This document shows, piece after piece, positions 15,964-24,611 of a stretch of DNA of 64,000 nucleotides (positions within the stretch are counted from its first letter, which is position 1; each line of letters opens with the position of its first letter). The notes under the pieces were generated by a model. That model saw nothing but the letters and a program-made list of their open reading frames with translations. It searched no databases and was not told the origin of the DNA. The translations under genes and the position numbers were made by a program. The stretch covers positions 62,001 to 126,000 of the forward strand of contig JBMFJH010000001.1 of the NCBI GenBank assembly GCA_049973945.1. The letters are read 5' to 3'. Origin of the DNA: Acd1 sp049973945 (GTDB taxonomy: Archaea; Thermoproteota; Thermoprotei_A; Sulfolobales; Sulfolobaceae).

Positions 15964-17016
15964 ATCGGAGTACAGTTAGGCGACCTAGTAGAGGGCATAG
16001 CCAAGGAGGTCGAGCCAGTGGTGCTTAAGGGGAAGAGGGTAAGTATAGACGCTTACAACGCCCTCTACCAGTTCCTCGCCGCCATTAGGCAACCTGACGG
16101 GACGCCCCTCATGGACAGTAAGGGCAGGGTGACGAGCCACCTAAGCGGGGTATTCTACAGGACGATAAACCTCATTGAGGAGGGCATCGTTCCGGTCTAC
16201 GTATTCGACGGTATTCCGCCTGAAGAGAAAGCTCAAGAGATAGAACGCAGGAGGAAGACCAAGGAGGAAGCGGCAAAGAGGATGGAGCATGCAAAGGAAC
16301 TGGGAGAGGCTAACCTGAAGAAGTACGCTCAGGCCACGTCGAGGCTGACTAACGAGATGGCCGAGGAGGCGAAGAGGCTGTTGAAGGCTATGGGGGTTCC
16401 CGTAGTACAGGCCCCCTCGGAAGGGGAGGCCGAGGCAGCTTATTTGAACAAGCTCGGCCTCACGTGGGCCGCGGTGAGCCAGGACTACGACTCCATACTG
16501 TTCGGTGCGACCAGGTTGGTGAGGAACCTAACCGTTACGGGCAAAAGGAAACTGCCTAACAAGGACGTTTACGTCGAGATCAAACCCGAAATAATAGAGA
16601 CAAACGAGCTACTTAGGAAGCTGGGAATCACCCTAGACCAGCTGATAGACGTAGCCATACTGATCGGCACGGATTACAATCCCGACGGCGTGAAGGGGAT
16701 AGGCCCCAAGTCGGCCTTGAACGTAATCAAGAAATACGGTGACCTGAAGAAGGCGATTGAGAAGGGCGCGATTCCCAGCCACGAGATCAACTTCGACGTA
16801 GACAGGATAAGGGAGCTCTTCAAGAAGCCGAAGGTCTCTAAACCCGAAGTGAGCCTCGAACTTGGCAAGCCCAATCCGGACGACATAATGGAGATCCTCG
16901 TCAAGGAGCACGACTTCAATGAGACCAGGGTTGATAACGCGATAGAGAGGCTGATCAAGGCCTCCCAGGAAGCTAAGGGGGCCATGAGGCAAACGGGATT
17001 GGATCAGTGGTTCTAG
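15964..17016 (+). CDS. fen1: Flap endonuclease 1 with non-canonical start
   Basis: Structure-specific 5' nuclease of Okazaki-fragment maturation, about 350 aa. N and I regions are intact (KGKRVSIDAYNALYQF, VYVFDG, SEGEAEAAYL, QDYDSILFG, GTDYNPDGVKGIG) and the tail QTGLDQWF is a PCNA-binding PIP box. The first ATG/GTG/TTG in frame is the GTG at 16018 (KGKRV), but the frame upstream encodes GVQLGDLVEG, the conserved FEN1 N-terminus, back to 15964. The codon before GVQL is ATC, 6 bp after the SD-like ggtga at 15953-15957. A non-canonical ATC start, or a base error, is inferred. Confidence 0.88.
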   Translation: MGVQLGDLVEGIAKEVEPVVLKGKRVSIDAYNALYQFLAAIRQPDGTPLMDSKGRVTSHLSGVFYRTINLIEEGIVPVYVFDGIPPEEKAQEIERRRKTKEEAAKRMEHAKELGEANLKKYAQATSRLTNEMAEEAKRLLKAMGVPVVQAPSEGEAEAAYLNKLGLTWAAVSQDYDSILFGATRLVRNLTVTGKRKLPNKDVYVEIKPEIIETNELLRKLGITLDQLIDVAILIGTDYNPDGVKGIGPKSALNVIKKYGDLKKAIEKGAIPSHEINFDVDRIRELFKKPKVSKPEVSLELGKPNPDDIMEILVKEHDFNETRVDNAIERLIKASQEAKGAMRQTGLDQWF

Positions 17017-17711
17017 CAAATGAGTCCGACGTAATAACCCTTAAATTGATCAATCAACATTACAGTTCGGTGCCTTATCTACCGCTGTTTATCAGGCCTG
17101 AGAGCTTACGGGTACTCGTAGTGGGATCTGGCCCGGTTGGGTCCGCTCGGGCGAAGAAGCTTAGATCGCTGGGAGTTAAGGTTACCGTTGTTTCTCTAAC
17201 CGATTCCCCAGAGCTAAGGAAGGATGGCATAGAAGTGATAGTAGCGGATGCCCTCAAACTCGAGACTTCCTTCTATTCTCAGTTTCACATAGTAATTGCC
17301 TCTACTGGAAAGGAGGAAGTGAACGAGGTGATATGCAAGAAGGTCAGGGAGGCTGGAAGGCTATGCGATAACCCGCTGGACAGACAAGGGACAGATTTCA
17401 TATTGCCCATTTTCGTGGCGAACGATGTCTTAGAGATCGCCATTACCTCTTACGGTGCTTCGACCCAATTTGCTAAGGAAGTATTGGAAAGAGTAGAGAG
17501 GATCTTAAGCGACCCGAAACTGCTGAACCTAGGAAAGGCGTCTTCTCTCCTCAAACCCTTAGTCAAGTCTTACGTCTCCGACCCTAAGCTTAGGGTTAAA
17601 TTGTACCATGAAATATACAACGATACGAAGTTCAGGGAGCTCGCTGAGAAAGGCGACATAGAGGGGGCGAAGAGCCGGGCTGTCGAGGTGATAAAGAATG
17701 CCACGCAATGA
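17007..17711 (+). CDS. Met8-like precorrin-2 dehydrogenase / sirohydrochlorin ferrochelatase
   Basis: NAD-dependent enzyme of the CysG-N/Met8 family, ~215-234 aa. It oxidises precorrin-2 to sirohydrochlorin; some members also insert iron. The Rossmann motif VLVVGSGPVGSARAKKL is clear, followed by DNPLDRQGTDFILP and SYGASTQFAKEV, family features. The start is uncertain: the GTG at 17007 lies within the end of fen1, and a TTG at 17046 or GTG at 17070 would also leave the domain intact (PYLPLFI). It heads the tetrapyrrole cluster and overlaps hemA by 14 bp. Confidence 0.85.
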   Translation: MVLANESDVITLKLINQHYSSVPYLPLFIRPESLRVLVVGSGPVGSARAKKLRSLGVKVTVVSLTDSPELRKDGIEVIVADALKLETSFYSQFHIVIASTGKEEVNEVICKKVREAGRLCDNPLDRQGTDFILPIFVANDVLEIAITSYGASTQFAKEVLERVERILSDPKLLNLGKASSLLKPLVKSYVSDPKLRVKLYHEIYNDTKFRELAEKGDIEGAKSRAVEVIKNATQ

Positions 17712-18891
17712 CTTCTTCGTCCTGTCGATCAATCATAAGCTCGTTAGCGTTAAAAATCTAGAGAACTATCACGTTAAATACGAGACCCTTAGGCTAGTTA
17801 AAGACCTCATACCCCTTGAGCTTTACCTTCTCCAAACGTGTAACAGGATGGAGATTTACGCTTATGGGAAGAAGGAGGACTTCCAGGCTCTGCTGAGCCT
17901 CCTCAACGAGTTTCATAAGAGGAACGTAACGGATAAGGGGGTCGTTCTCGAGGGTGTAGACGCGGTCAAGCACGCTTTCGAGGTGGCTTCCGGAGTCGAT
18001 TCCCTGGCTGTAGGCGAGTACGAAATTTTGAGGCAAATGAGGGAAGCGCTTGAGAGTTCGAGGAAGGCCGGCCTGCTGGGGCGTAATTTAGAGATCTTGA
18101 TCACCGAAGCGATAAAGGTAGGTAGGAAGGTTAGGCTTCAGACGGGCATATCCAGAGGGAAGGTCGGGACTTACGTTCTCGCGGTAGAGGAAGCGAAGGA
18201 CAGGTTGGGAGACCTGAGGGACAAGAGGGTTCTAGTTATAGGGGCAGGCGAGATAGCGGGGAGACTGCTCACGATATTATACAACGAGGGAGTAAGGCAA
18301 GTGACTATAATGAATAGGACGAAGGAAAAGGCAATCGAGTTGGCCTCCAAGTACGGATATAATGTCGTGGATTTCGACTTGTCGAAGCTGGACGGCCACG
18401 ACGTCGTGTTCTCGGCGATAAACTATCCAGGAAAAGTTCACACGGATAAATTCGTCGTGGACTTAGGCGTTCCCCCCGTATTCGAAGGTCCCAACGTGGT
18501 TACGCTCGCTGAGATCGAGAAGCGGGCCCAGCTAGAGAAGCTCAAGAGGGCCTTCGAGTTGAAGAAAGCCGAAGAACTAATAGAAAGTTACGCGAAAGAA
18601 TTTATTACGAAATTCGAGAAGTTCTCGGACAGCAGAGCGCTCAGCGCGCTGATGGGCAGAGTCGAAGAGGTAAGAAAGCAGGAGGTCGAGAGGGCGCTGT
18701 GGGAGCTGAAGAAGCTGGGAATTGAGGGCGATGAGGTCAGGGAGATCCTGGACAAGATGAGCATGTCAATCCTGAAGAAGGTCTTCGACCCGTTCTTCAA
18801 GGTGTATTACTCGTCCTCGCAAACTGAAAAGGAGATGATACTTAATGTCGTGAGGAAGGTGTTTTCGAGTGGTAACGTTTCCAACTCATAG
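17698..18891 (+). CDS. hemA: Glutamyl-tRNA reductase HemA
   Basis: NADPH-dependent reductase, 397 aa, that turns Glu-tRNA into glutamate-1-semialdehyde, the first step of the C5 route. The catalytic cysteine is Cys48 in LLQTCNRMEIY; SGVDSLAVGEYEILRQ and the Rossmann motif VIGAGEIAG follow, then a helical dimerisation domain. The ATG at 17698 overlaps the preceding gene, and hemB begins within its last 23 bp. Together with hemL it shows this organism makes ALA from glutamate. Confidence 0.95.
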   Translation: MPRNDFFVLSINHKLVSVKNLENYHVKYETLRLVKDLIPLELYLLQTCNRMEIYAYGKKEDFQALLSLLNEFHKRNVTDKGVVLEGVDAVKHAFEVASGVDSLAVGEYEILRQMREALESSRKAGLLGRNLEILITEAIKVGRKVRLQTGISRGKVGTYVLAVEEAKDRLGDLRDKRVLVIGAGEIAGRLLTILYNEGVRQVTIMNRTKEKAIELASKYGYNVVDFDLSKLDGHDVVFSAINYPGKVHTDKFVVDLGVPPVFEGPNVVTLAEIEKRAQLEKLKRAFELKKAEELIESYAKEFITKFEKFSDSRALSALMGRVEEVRKQEVERALWELKKLGIEGDEVREILDKMSMSILKKVFDPFFKVYYSSSQTEKEMILNVVRKVFSSGNVSNS

Positions 18892-19879
18892 GCCGAGGAG
18901 GCTGAGACAGAACAAGCTGATCAGGGACGTCGTAGCGGAAACTAGGCTATCCGTGGACGACCTCATATTGCCGGTCTTCGTTAAGGAGGGAATCAGCGAG
19001 CCGGAGCCGATAAATAGCATGCCTGGAGTTTACAGGTATCCCCTGAACGATAGCCTCCTCAAGTTCCTCGACGTTGCGGTTGAGAAGGGCATTAAAGCGG
19101 TCATATTCTTCGGGATCCCGAAGGAGAAAGACCCGTTCGCCTCGAGCGCTTACGACAAGAACGGGATAATCCAAAGGACGTTAAGGACAGTCAAGCAGAC
19201 CTTCGGGAAGAAGTTGATCTTAATAGCGGACGAATGTACGGATGAGTACATCTCCCACGGCCACTGCGGCTTAGTCAAGGAGCGCAACGGCGAGCTAATA
19301 ATCGACAACGACGAGAGCCTGGAAGTCCACGCCAAGATCGCGTTGAGCCAGGCCGAAGCGGGGGCTAACGTAATCGCGCCTTCCAACATGATGGACGGCG
19401 TAGTCGGTAAAATAAGGAAAGTCCTCGACGAGAACGGCTTCACGGACGTTCTGATAATGTCTTACAGCGTGAAGTACGCTTCGACCTTCTACTCCCCCTT
19501 CAGGGAGGCGGCTTATTCCGCCCCAGCTTTCGGCGACAGGAGGAGTTACCAAATGGATCCCAGGAACGCGTATGAGGCGATCAGGGAAGCGAGGCTCGAT
19601 ATAGAGGAGGGGGCGGACATCCTGATGGTGAAGCCGGCTCACACGTATCTCGACATTATTAGGTTGGTCAAGACAACCTTCCCGGAATATCCCTTGGCAG
19701 CCTATCACGTGAGCGGCGAGTACAGCATGATTAAGGCAGCTGCGATGAACGGGTGGATAAACGAGAAGGTCGCGGTCTTAGAGGTAACAACTGCAATAAA
19801 GAGGGCTGGGGCGGACTTGATCCTCACTTATTACGCGCTTCAGCTCGCTGACTGGATCAAGGAGGGTGATCCGTTCTGA
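18869..19879 (+). CDS. hemB: Porphobilinogen synthase HemB
   Basis: ALA dehydratase, 336 aa, joining two ALA molecules to porphobilinogen. Both active-site lysines are visible (SYSVKYASTFYSPFR and LMVKPAHTYLD). The metal loop reads DECTDEYISHGHCG, with cysteines at two of the three positions used by zinc enzymes, between the zinc and magnesium types. The GTG start lies in the hemA 3' end, and the last bases (ggtgatcc) form a strong Shine-Dalgarno sequence for hemL. Confidence 0.94.
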   Translation: MVTFPTHRPRRLRQNKLIRDVVAETRLSVDDLILPVFVKEGISEPEPINSMPGVYRYPLNDSLLKFLDVAVEKGIKAVIFFGIPKEKDPFASSAYDKNGIIQRTLRTVKQTFGKKLILIADECTDEYISHGHCGLVKERNGELIIDNDESLEVHAKIALSQAEAGANVIAPSNMMDGVVGKIRKVLDENGFTDVLIMSYSVKYASTFYSPFREAAYSAPAFGDRRSYQMDPRNAYEAIREARLDIEEGADILMVKPAHTYLDIIRLVKTTFPEYPLAAYHVSGEYSMIKAAAMNGWINEKVAVLEVTTAIKRAGADLILTYYALQLADWIKEGDPF

Positions 19880-21225
19880 GCGAGTCCTTATGGAACGAGG
19901 CTAAGAGGCTCTTTCCTGGTGGAGTGAACAGCCCAGTAAGGGCTAACGTCAGGCCTTTCCCTTTCTATACCACAAGAGGCCAAGGGCCTTTCATCTTCAC
20001 CGAGGACGGCGAGAAGTACCTGGATCTAGTCCTCGGCTACGGCCCGTTAATTCTAGGTCACGCGCACCCTAAGGTTCTCGAGGCGATAGTGAGGCAGGCC
20101 GAGCGAGGGTGGCTCTACGGCACGCCCTCAAGGTTAGAGGTGGAACTAGCTAAGAAAATAACGAGACACGTCCCCTCGGCAGAAATGGTCAGGTTCGTCA
20201 GCAGTGGCACGGAGGCCACAATGACTGCCATAAGGCTGGCGAGGGGCTTCACCAAGCGCAAGAAAGTCCTGAAGTTCGCCGGAAACTACCACGGCGCCCA
20301 CGACTACGTCCTGATAGACGCGGGGAGTGCGGTGGCCGAATACAGCGTCTTCACCTCTGACGGAATACCTGAAGAGATTAAGAACACCGTCGAGGTCTGC
20401 GAGTACAACGNNNNNNNGGTGGCCGAATACAGCGTCTTCACCTCTGACGGAATACCTGAAGAGATTAAGAACACCGTCGAGGTCTGCGAGTACAACGACC
20501 TGAGTTGTGCGGAGAGGAAGCTTCGGACGGAAGAGTTCGCGGCCGTTATAGTCGAACCGGTGGCGGGGAACATGGGCGTCGTTTTGCCCGAGGACGGATT
20601 CCTACAAGGCCTGAGGGAGGTCACCAAGACTTACGGCACAGTCCTCATATTCGACGAGGTGATAACGGGCTTTCGGTTGGGCCTTTCTGGGGCTCAAGGT
20701 CATTTCAAGGTAATCCCCGACCTCACGACTTTGGGCAAGATAATAGGAGGAGGCCTTCCAATAGGTGCGGTAACGGGGAAAAGGGAAATCATGTCGAACT
20801 TAACTCCTGGAGGTAAGGTCTTCAACGCCGGAACGTTCAACGCAAACCCCCTATCCATGGCGGCGGGCCTCGCCACGATTGAGGTACTAGAGACAGACCC
20901 TAAGGCATACGAGACGGCGAACAAGGCGGTAGACGTCCTCGTCGAAGCCGTGGAGAGAGGACTGAAAGGGAGAACTTACGCGATTAACAGGATCGCCAGT
21001 ATGATGCAGTTCTTCCTGGGAGTGAAGGAGGTAAGGAACTCCCAACAAGCGAAGCAGGCGAAGAAAGAGGCCTTCCTTAAGTTCCACGAAGAGGTCAGGA
21101 AAAAGGGCGTCTTCGTCGCCCCATCCCAGTTCGAGGCGATCTTCACGAGCTCGGCCCACTCGGAGGAAGTGATGAAGGAGTATTCGGACGCCGTGTACAG
21201 GACGCTGGTGGAGCTGGCTTGGTGA
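19876..21225 (+). CDS. hemL: Glutamate-1-semialdehyde aminotransferase HemL, CTG start, internal assembly gap
   Basis: PLP enzyme that converts glutamate-1-semialdehyde to ALA. Its N-terminus SESLWNEAKRLFPGGVNSPVRA is typical, but the first ATG/GTG/TTG in frame is the GTG at 19924, inside this motif. A CTG at 19876 overlaps the hemB stop (CTGA) and lies 6 bp after the SD core ggtga within ggtgatcc (19865-19872), so I start the gene there. The PLP lysine is in TLGKIIGGGLPIG. The window copy has 87 extra bases (an 80-bp duplication plus 7 N); without them the protein is ~420 aa, the family length. Confidence 0.9.
   Translation: MSESLWNEAKRLFPGGVNSPVRANVRPFPFYTTRGQGPFIFTEDGEKYLDLVLGYGPLILGHAHPKVLEAIVRQAERGWLYGTPSRLEVELAKKITRHVPSAEMVRFVSSGTEATMTAIRLARGFTKRKKVLKFAGNYHGAHDYVLIDAGSAVAEYSVFTSDGIPEEIKNTVEVCEYNXXXVAEYSVFTSDGIPEEIKNTVEVCEYNDLSCAERKLRTEEFAAVIVEPVAGNMGVVLPEDGFLQGLREVTKTYGTVLIFDEVITGFRLGLSGAQGHFKVIPDLTTLGKIIGGGLPIGAVTGKREIMSNLTPGGKVFNAGTFNANPLSMAAGLATIEVLETDPKAYETANKAVDVLVEAVERGLKGRTYAINRIASMMQFFLGVKEVRNSQQAKQAKKEAFLKFHEEVRKKGVFVAPSQFEAIFTSSAHSEEVMKEYSDAVYRTLVELAW
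20331..20410 (+). repeat. Left copy of 80-bp direct duplication at assembly gap
   Basis: These 80 bases within hemL are identical to 20418-20497, on the other side of the N run. The duplicated residues (VAEYSVFTSDGIPEEIKNTV...) occur once in other HemL proteins, so this is best explained by two contig ends that overlap but were joined with Ns. Confidence 0.9.
20411..20417. other. Assembly gap (7 N)
   Basis: Seven undetermined bases. Together with one 80-bp copy they total 87 nt, a multiple of three, so the frame is kept by chance. Confidence 0.98.
20418..20497 (+). repeat. Right copy of 80-bp direct duplication at assembly gap
   Basis: Identical to 20331-20410. See that entry; probably the start of the next contig overlapping the previous one. 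Confidence 0.9.
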
Positions 21226-22109
21226 AACTTCGAATAGCTGCTAGGGATAGTAGGCTCAGCAGGATTCAGGTCGAAATGGTGGCCAAGAGGCTCCAAGAAC
21301 TGGGTTACGAAACGGAGTTCATAGGGGTCAAGACCAGGGCAGACTTATTCCAGGACAGGCCACTTCAGGCCTTAGGCAAGGGAGTCTTCGAGAAGGAGGT
21401 CAACCTGAAGGTGATAAGCGGCGAGGCCGATATAGCGGTGCACAGCATGAAGGACCTCCCCACTATGTTGGACGAGAGGATCGACGTGTTCGCGGTCTTA
21501 CCTAGGGACTCCCCTTACGACGTTCTCGTATCGAAGGTTCCGCTGGAGAAGTTACCAAACAACGCCGTGATCGGCACGAGTTCCGTCAGAAGGGAGAACT
21601 TCCTGAAGTCCGCCAGGCCCGACATCCAGGTCAAGCTGTTGAGGGGCAACGTCGACACGAGAATTAGGAAGTGGTCGGAGGGCCAGTACGACGCGATAGT
21701 CCTCGCGGAGAGCTCCATCCAGAGGATGGGCCTAGAAGTCCCTCACTTCCGTTTGGATCCTAAGCTCGTGGTGCCAGAGCCGACACAGGGGATAATAGCT
21801 GTGGTCGCCAGGAAGGACAGGCAGGACGTCGTGAAAGTGCTCAAACAAATTAACGACGAGAGAACGTACTTGGAAGCGTATCTCGAGAGGCAAACCGCCA
21901 GGGAAATAGGTGCAGGCTGTCACGTCCCGTTAGGGGTTCTGTTCAGGGTTGAGGAAGACCGAATTCACGGGATTGCTGGGGTTTCGGACGGTAGGAGAAA
22001 GGTAGTAGTCGAGAGGGAGTTCCCAAGAAACGAGCTGAGCGCAGGGAAACTCTTGGCAAACGAGCTGAGGAGGGGGATGAGCGCTGAAGGTCTTGTTCTT
22101 AAGGCCTGA
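21222..22109 (+). CDS. hemC: Porphobilinogen deaminase HemC
   Basis: Hydroxymethylbilane synthase, ~295 aa. It polymerises four porphobilinogens on a dipyrromethane cofactor held by the cysteine in GAGCHVPLG. Other signatures are LRIAARDSRLSRIQ, VHSMKDLPT, GTSSVRRE and LRGNVDTR. The GTG at 21222 overlaps the hemL stop (GTGA); a TTG one codon earlier is also possible. hemD starts 17 bp before its stop. Confidence 0.95.
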   Translation: MKLRIAARDSRLSRIQVEMVAKRLQELGYETEFIGVKTRADLFQDRPLQALGKGVFEKEVNLKVISGEADIAVHSMKDLPTMLDERIDVFAVLPRDSPYDVLVSKVPLEKLPNNAVIGTSSVRRENFLKSARPDIQVKLLRGNVDTRIRKWSEGQYDAIVLAESSIQRMGLEVPHFRLDPKLVVPEPTQGIIAVVARKDRQDVVKVLKQINDERTYLEAYLERQTAREIGAGCHVPLGVLFRVEEDRIHGIAGVSDGRRKVVVEREFPRNELSAGKLLANELRRGMSAEGLVLKA

Positions 22110-22746
22110 TGGTAGCGAAATCCCTCAAGGAGTTGAGGATTTCGAGATAATCAACATAAGCGTTCACAGGCCGATTTGCCTGAAATACGAGTTGCCGAAG
22201 CAGTTCTATCACGCTCTGGCCTTCACGAGCGTTAACGGGGTTAAATGTGCAGACGAATTACCGTCGTTCGAGAGGGTTTACGCGGTCGGGCCCCGTACAG
22301 CTGAGGAAGTGAGGAGAAAGCTCGGGGTGAGTCCAATTGTGCCAAGTGACTTCACTGTGAAAGCTCTAGTCGACCTCCTAAAGAAGGAAGAGAGCGTGTT
22401 AATGCTGCGGAGCGCCCTAGCAGGTTTGGAAGACGTTAGGGAGATCTTAGATAAGGTAGACGTCGTGAGGAACTACACTCTCGAGCTCGACGAACGTTCG
22501 CTCGAAACGGTTAAGGGCCTGCTCGAAAATTGCGAGGTCGATGTCGTGGCGGTAACTAGCCCTTCCATAGCTAAGGCGATAGGTGGCTGGATGAGACCAT
22601 GTGTAACGGTTATATCGATAGGTCCAACGACGTCAAAGGCTCTCTCGGAGCTAGGAGTTAAATTCGTCGAGGCCGAAGTTCATACAATAAGCGGAATCCT
22701 AAGGAAGGTGGCGGAGGTCAAGGGGATTGGACGAGGCCGAGGCTAA
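22093..22746 (+). CDS. hemD: Uroporphyrinogen-III synthase HemD
   Basis: A 217-residue, low-conservation enzyme that closes and rearranges hydroxymethylbilane. The two alpha/beta lobes are visible: LAFTSVNGVKCADEL and RVYAVGPRTAEEVR in the first, VVAVTSPSIAKAIG and VISIGPTTSKALSELG in the second. The TTG start lies in the hemC end. Its product is the branch point to heme, siroheme and the corrin genes at 50-56 kb. It overlaps the next small gene by 20 bp. Confidence 0.9.
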   Translation: MFLRPDGSEIPQGVEDFEIINISVHRPICLKYELPKQFYHALAFTSVNGVKCADELPSFERVYAVGPRTAEEVRRKLGVSPIVPSDFTVKALVDLLKKEESVLMLRSALAGLEDVREILDKVDVVRNYTLELDERSLETVKGLLENCEVDVVAVTSPSIAKAIGGWMRPCVTVISIGPTTSKALSELGVKFVEAEVHTISGILRKVAEVKGIGRGRG

Positions 22747-22987
22747 GGAAATAATCTCGAACGTGATGAAGGATAGAGGCATCGAGTTCGAGCCCGAGTC
22801 GCTTAGAATAAGGTACTTTCAAGACGACTGGGGGAGGTTGGACGCTTACGGGGAGTTTCTGAACAGGGAGGGCTACTTCGAGTTCGCCATCAGCGTTGAG
22901 GACAGGAAGAAGGTCAAGAGGTTTCACGTCAACCTAATAATGCCCAGGAGCGTCTTCGAAGAGACGAAGAAGCTGAAGAGGGAATGA
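22727..22987 (+). CDS. Small hypothetical protein after hemD
   Basis: An 86-residue, charged protein of unknown function. It starts with a helix (AEAKEIISNVMKDRG) and continues with strands (IRYFQDDWGRLDAYGEF, FEFAISVEDRKKVKRFHVNLIMP). No metal site or membrane segment. It overlaps hemD by 20 bp and lies 1 bp before the phosphodiesterase gene, so it belongs to the same transcript. Confidence 0.6.
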   Translation: MDEAEAKEIISNVMKDRGIEFEPESLRIRYFQDDWGRLDAYGEFLNREGYFEFAISVEDRKKVKRFHVNLIMPRSVFEETKKLKRE

Positions 22988-22988
22988 A

Positions 22989-24611
22989 TTGAGGGTTCTC
23001 CTGATCGTAATAGACGGGCTGTCTTACGACGTCCTTGAGAGGTTTAAGGATCAGCTCCCGAATATAAGCTCCTTAATAAATACAGGGGTTTACGGCAGAC
23101 TGGAGTCGGTCTTTCCAGCCTTAACTCCTGTAGCTATTGCTTCGCTAATCACAGGAACTACCCCCAAAACGCACGGAATAGTCAGCCCTAAGATCTTCGT
23201 CAAGGGCAGGAAGCTCTCAGACCCCATTTCAGCCTTCTCGAGCGAGGGCCTCCTGGTTGACCCTATATGGTATCACCTGGGGAGGAGGGGCAAGAGGGTA
23301 ATCGTAGCGTCGTCCCCTCAGGCTCTGCCCGACAGGTGGGGTCTCCCGAACGTTAAGCTGATCGACCCGTTCAGGACTAAGGTGAAGAGGTGTAGCGACG
23401 CTTTCTTCGTGAAAGAGGGCGAGCACAGAGTCCACGGAAGGGTTTGGCTCGTAGGAAGGAACGGCTTGGGGTACGAGATCGCCTATCCAAAGGACGACGA
23501 CTACGATGTCGTTAAGTTGAGGCCGGGAGAAACGTTGGGGCCGATAAGCTTTGACGCCAAATGTAAGGACAGGGAGCTAAAGGGCATAACGTTCCTTAGG
23601 GCTAAGGACGAAGGTGTTTACATAGCCCCTAGTGCCTATCAGACGTACGAGTGGAGCAACGATAGGGAACTGATGGAAGAGCTCTGGGAGAAGGTCTTCA
23701 AAGTTCACGGAGTGATGTTGGACTCCGATCATCACTCGATACAGAGAGGTCAAGCGACGCTCGAGGACTTCATGTGGACGGCCTCCCTTTCCGCCAAGTT
23801 CTTCACGGAGTACTCGAAGTACTTATTGAGCACCAGGGACTGGGACTTCGCGATAACCTACTTCCCTGTGGTCGACAACGTCCAGCATTTGCTTTATGGC
23901 TTCTACGAGCAGTTCGAGGAGGAAATAAAGAGGGCCTACCATATGGCGGATCAATTCGTTTCGGCCCACCTAGACCTGGCCGACTTGGTCATTATCGCCT
24001 CGGATCACGGGATATCGAGGGTAAGGAAGAGGTTCTTCCCTAACAAGCTACTTATGGATCTGGGCCTACTTCATGTCAACGAGAAGAACGAAATAGACTG
24101 GTCTAAAACCAAGGCAATCTACGCTGGAGGCGGCTTCTTCAGGGTAAACCTTAGGGGTCGCGAGGACTCCGGCGTCGTGAGGAAGGAAGAATATAGAAAG
24201 GTGGTCAAAACGATAGTGAAAGCCTTAGAGAGCCTCAACTCGGAGGACTTGTTCCTTTCAATCCTGGAGAACGAGGTGCCGTCAGGGGACAGGGAAGGCG
24301 ACGTAGTTTTCGTAATTAAGGAACCTTACGGCGTCAGCAACGCCGTGAGGAAGGACGTGAACGTCATAGAGGAAATTCAACCCCTGAAGTTCGCCAGTGG
24401 CGATCACGGCTATTTCAGGAAGGACGACTTCAACGGCGTCATAATAGCCTCAGCGAAAGGCGCAAAGTTCGCTAAGAAGTTACAGAGGGCCAGGATAATT
24501 GATGTCGCGCCGACCATCCTCAAGCTCTACGGTATCGATAACGTGAAGACGGAGGGAAACCCAATCCCAGAGATACTTAGATTAGTTAATCGTCCGCCTC
24601 AACAGGCTTAG
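22989..24611 (+). CDS. Alkaline-phosphatase-fold phosphodiesterase
   Basis: A 540-residue protein of the type I phosphodiesterase/nucleotide pyrophosphatase family. Metal and catalytic residues are in order: the N-terminal Asp in VIDGLS, the nucleophile threonine region PALTPVAIASLITGTTPKTHG, DNVQHLL, ASDHGIS and the C-terminal SGDHGYF. No signal peptide is seen, so it is probably cytoplasmic. Substrate unknown; the family handles phosphomonoesters, phosphodiesters and phosphoglycerate. It ends in a 26-bp overlap with the convergent nuclease gene. Confidence 0.82.
   Translation: MRVLLIVIDGLSYDVLERFKDQLPNISSLINTGVYGRLESVFPALTPVAIASLITGTTPKTHGIVSPKIFVKGRKLSDPISAFSSEGLLVDPIWYHLGRRGKRVIVASSPQALPDRWGLPNVKLIDPFRTKVKRCSDAFFVKEGEHRVHGRVWLVGRNGLGYEIAYPKDDDYDVVKLRPGETLGPISFDAKCKDRELKGITFLRAKDEGVYIAPSAYQTYEWSNDRELMEELWEKVFKVHGVMLDSDHHSIQRGQATLEDFMWTASLSAKFFTEYSKYLLSTRDWDFAITYFPVVDNVQHLLYGFYEQFEEEIKRAYHMADQFVSAHLDLADLVIIASDHGISRVRKRFFPNKLLMDLGLLHVNEKNEIDWSKTKAIYAGGGFFRVNLRGREDSGVVRKEEYRKVVKTIVKALESLNSEDLFLSILENEVPSGDREGDVVFVIKEPYGVSNAVRKDVNVIEEIQPLKFASGDHGYFRKDDFNGVIIASAKGAKFAKKLQRARIIDVAPTILKLYGIDNVKTEGNPIPEILRLVNRPPQQA

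Noticed and set aside
20331..20497. True tandem repeat within hemL
   Set aside because: Perfect identity on both sides of an N run and absence in the family indicate an assembly artefact.
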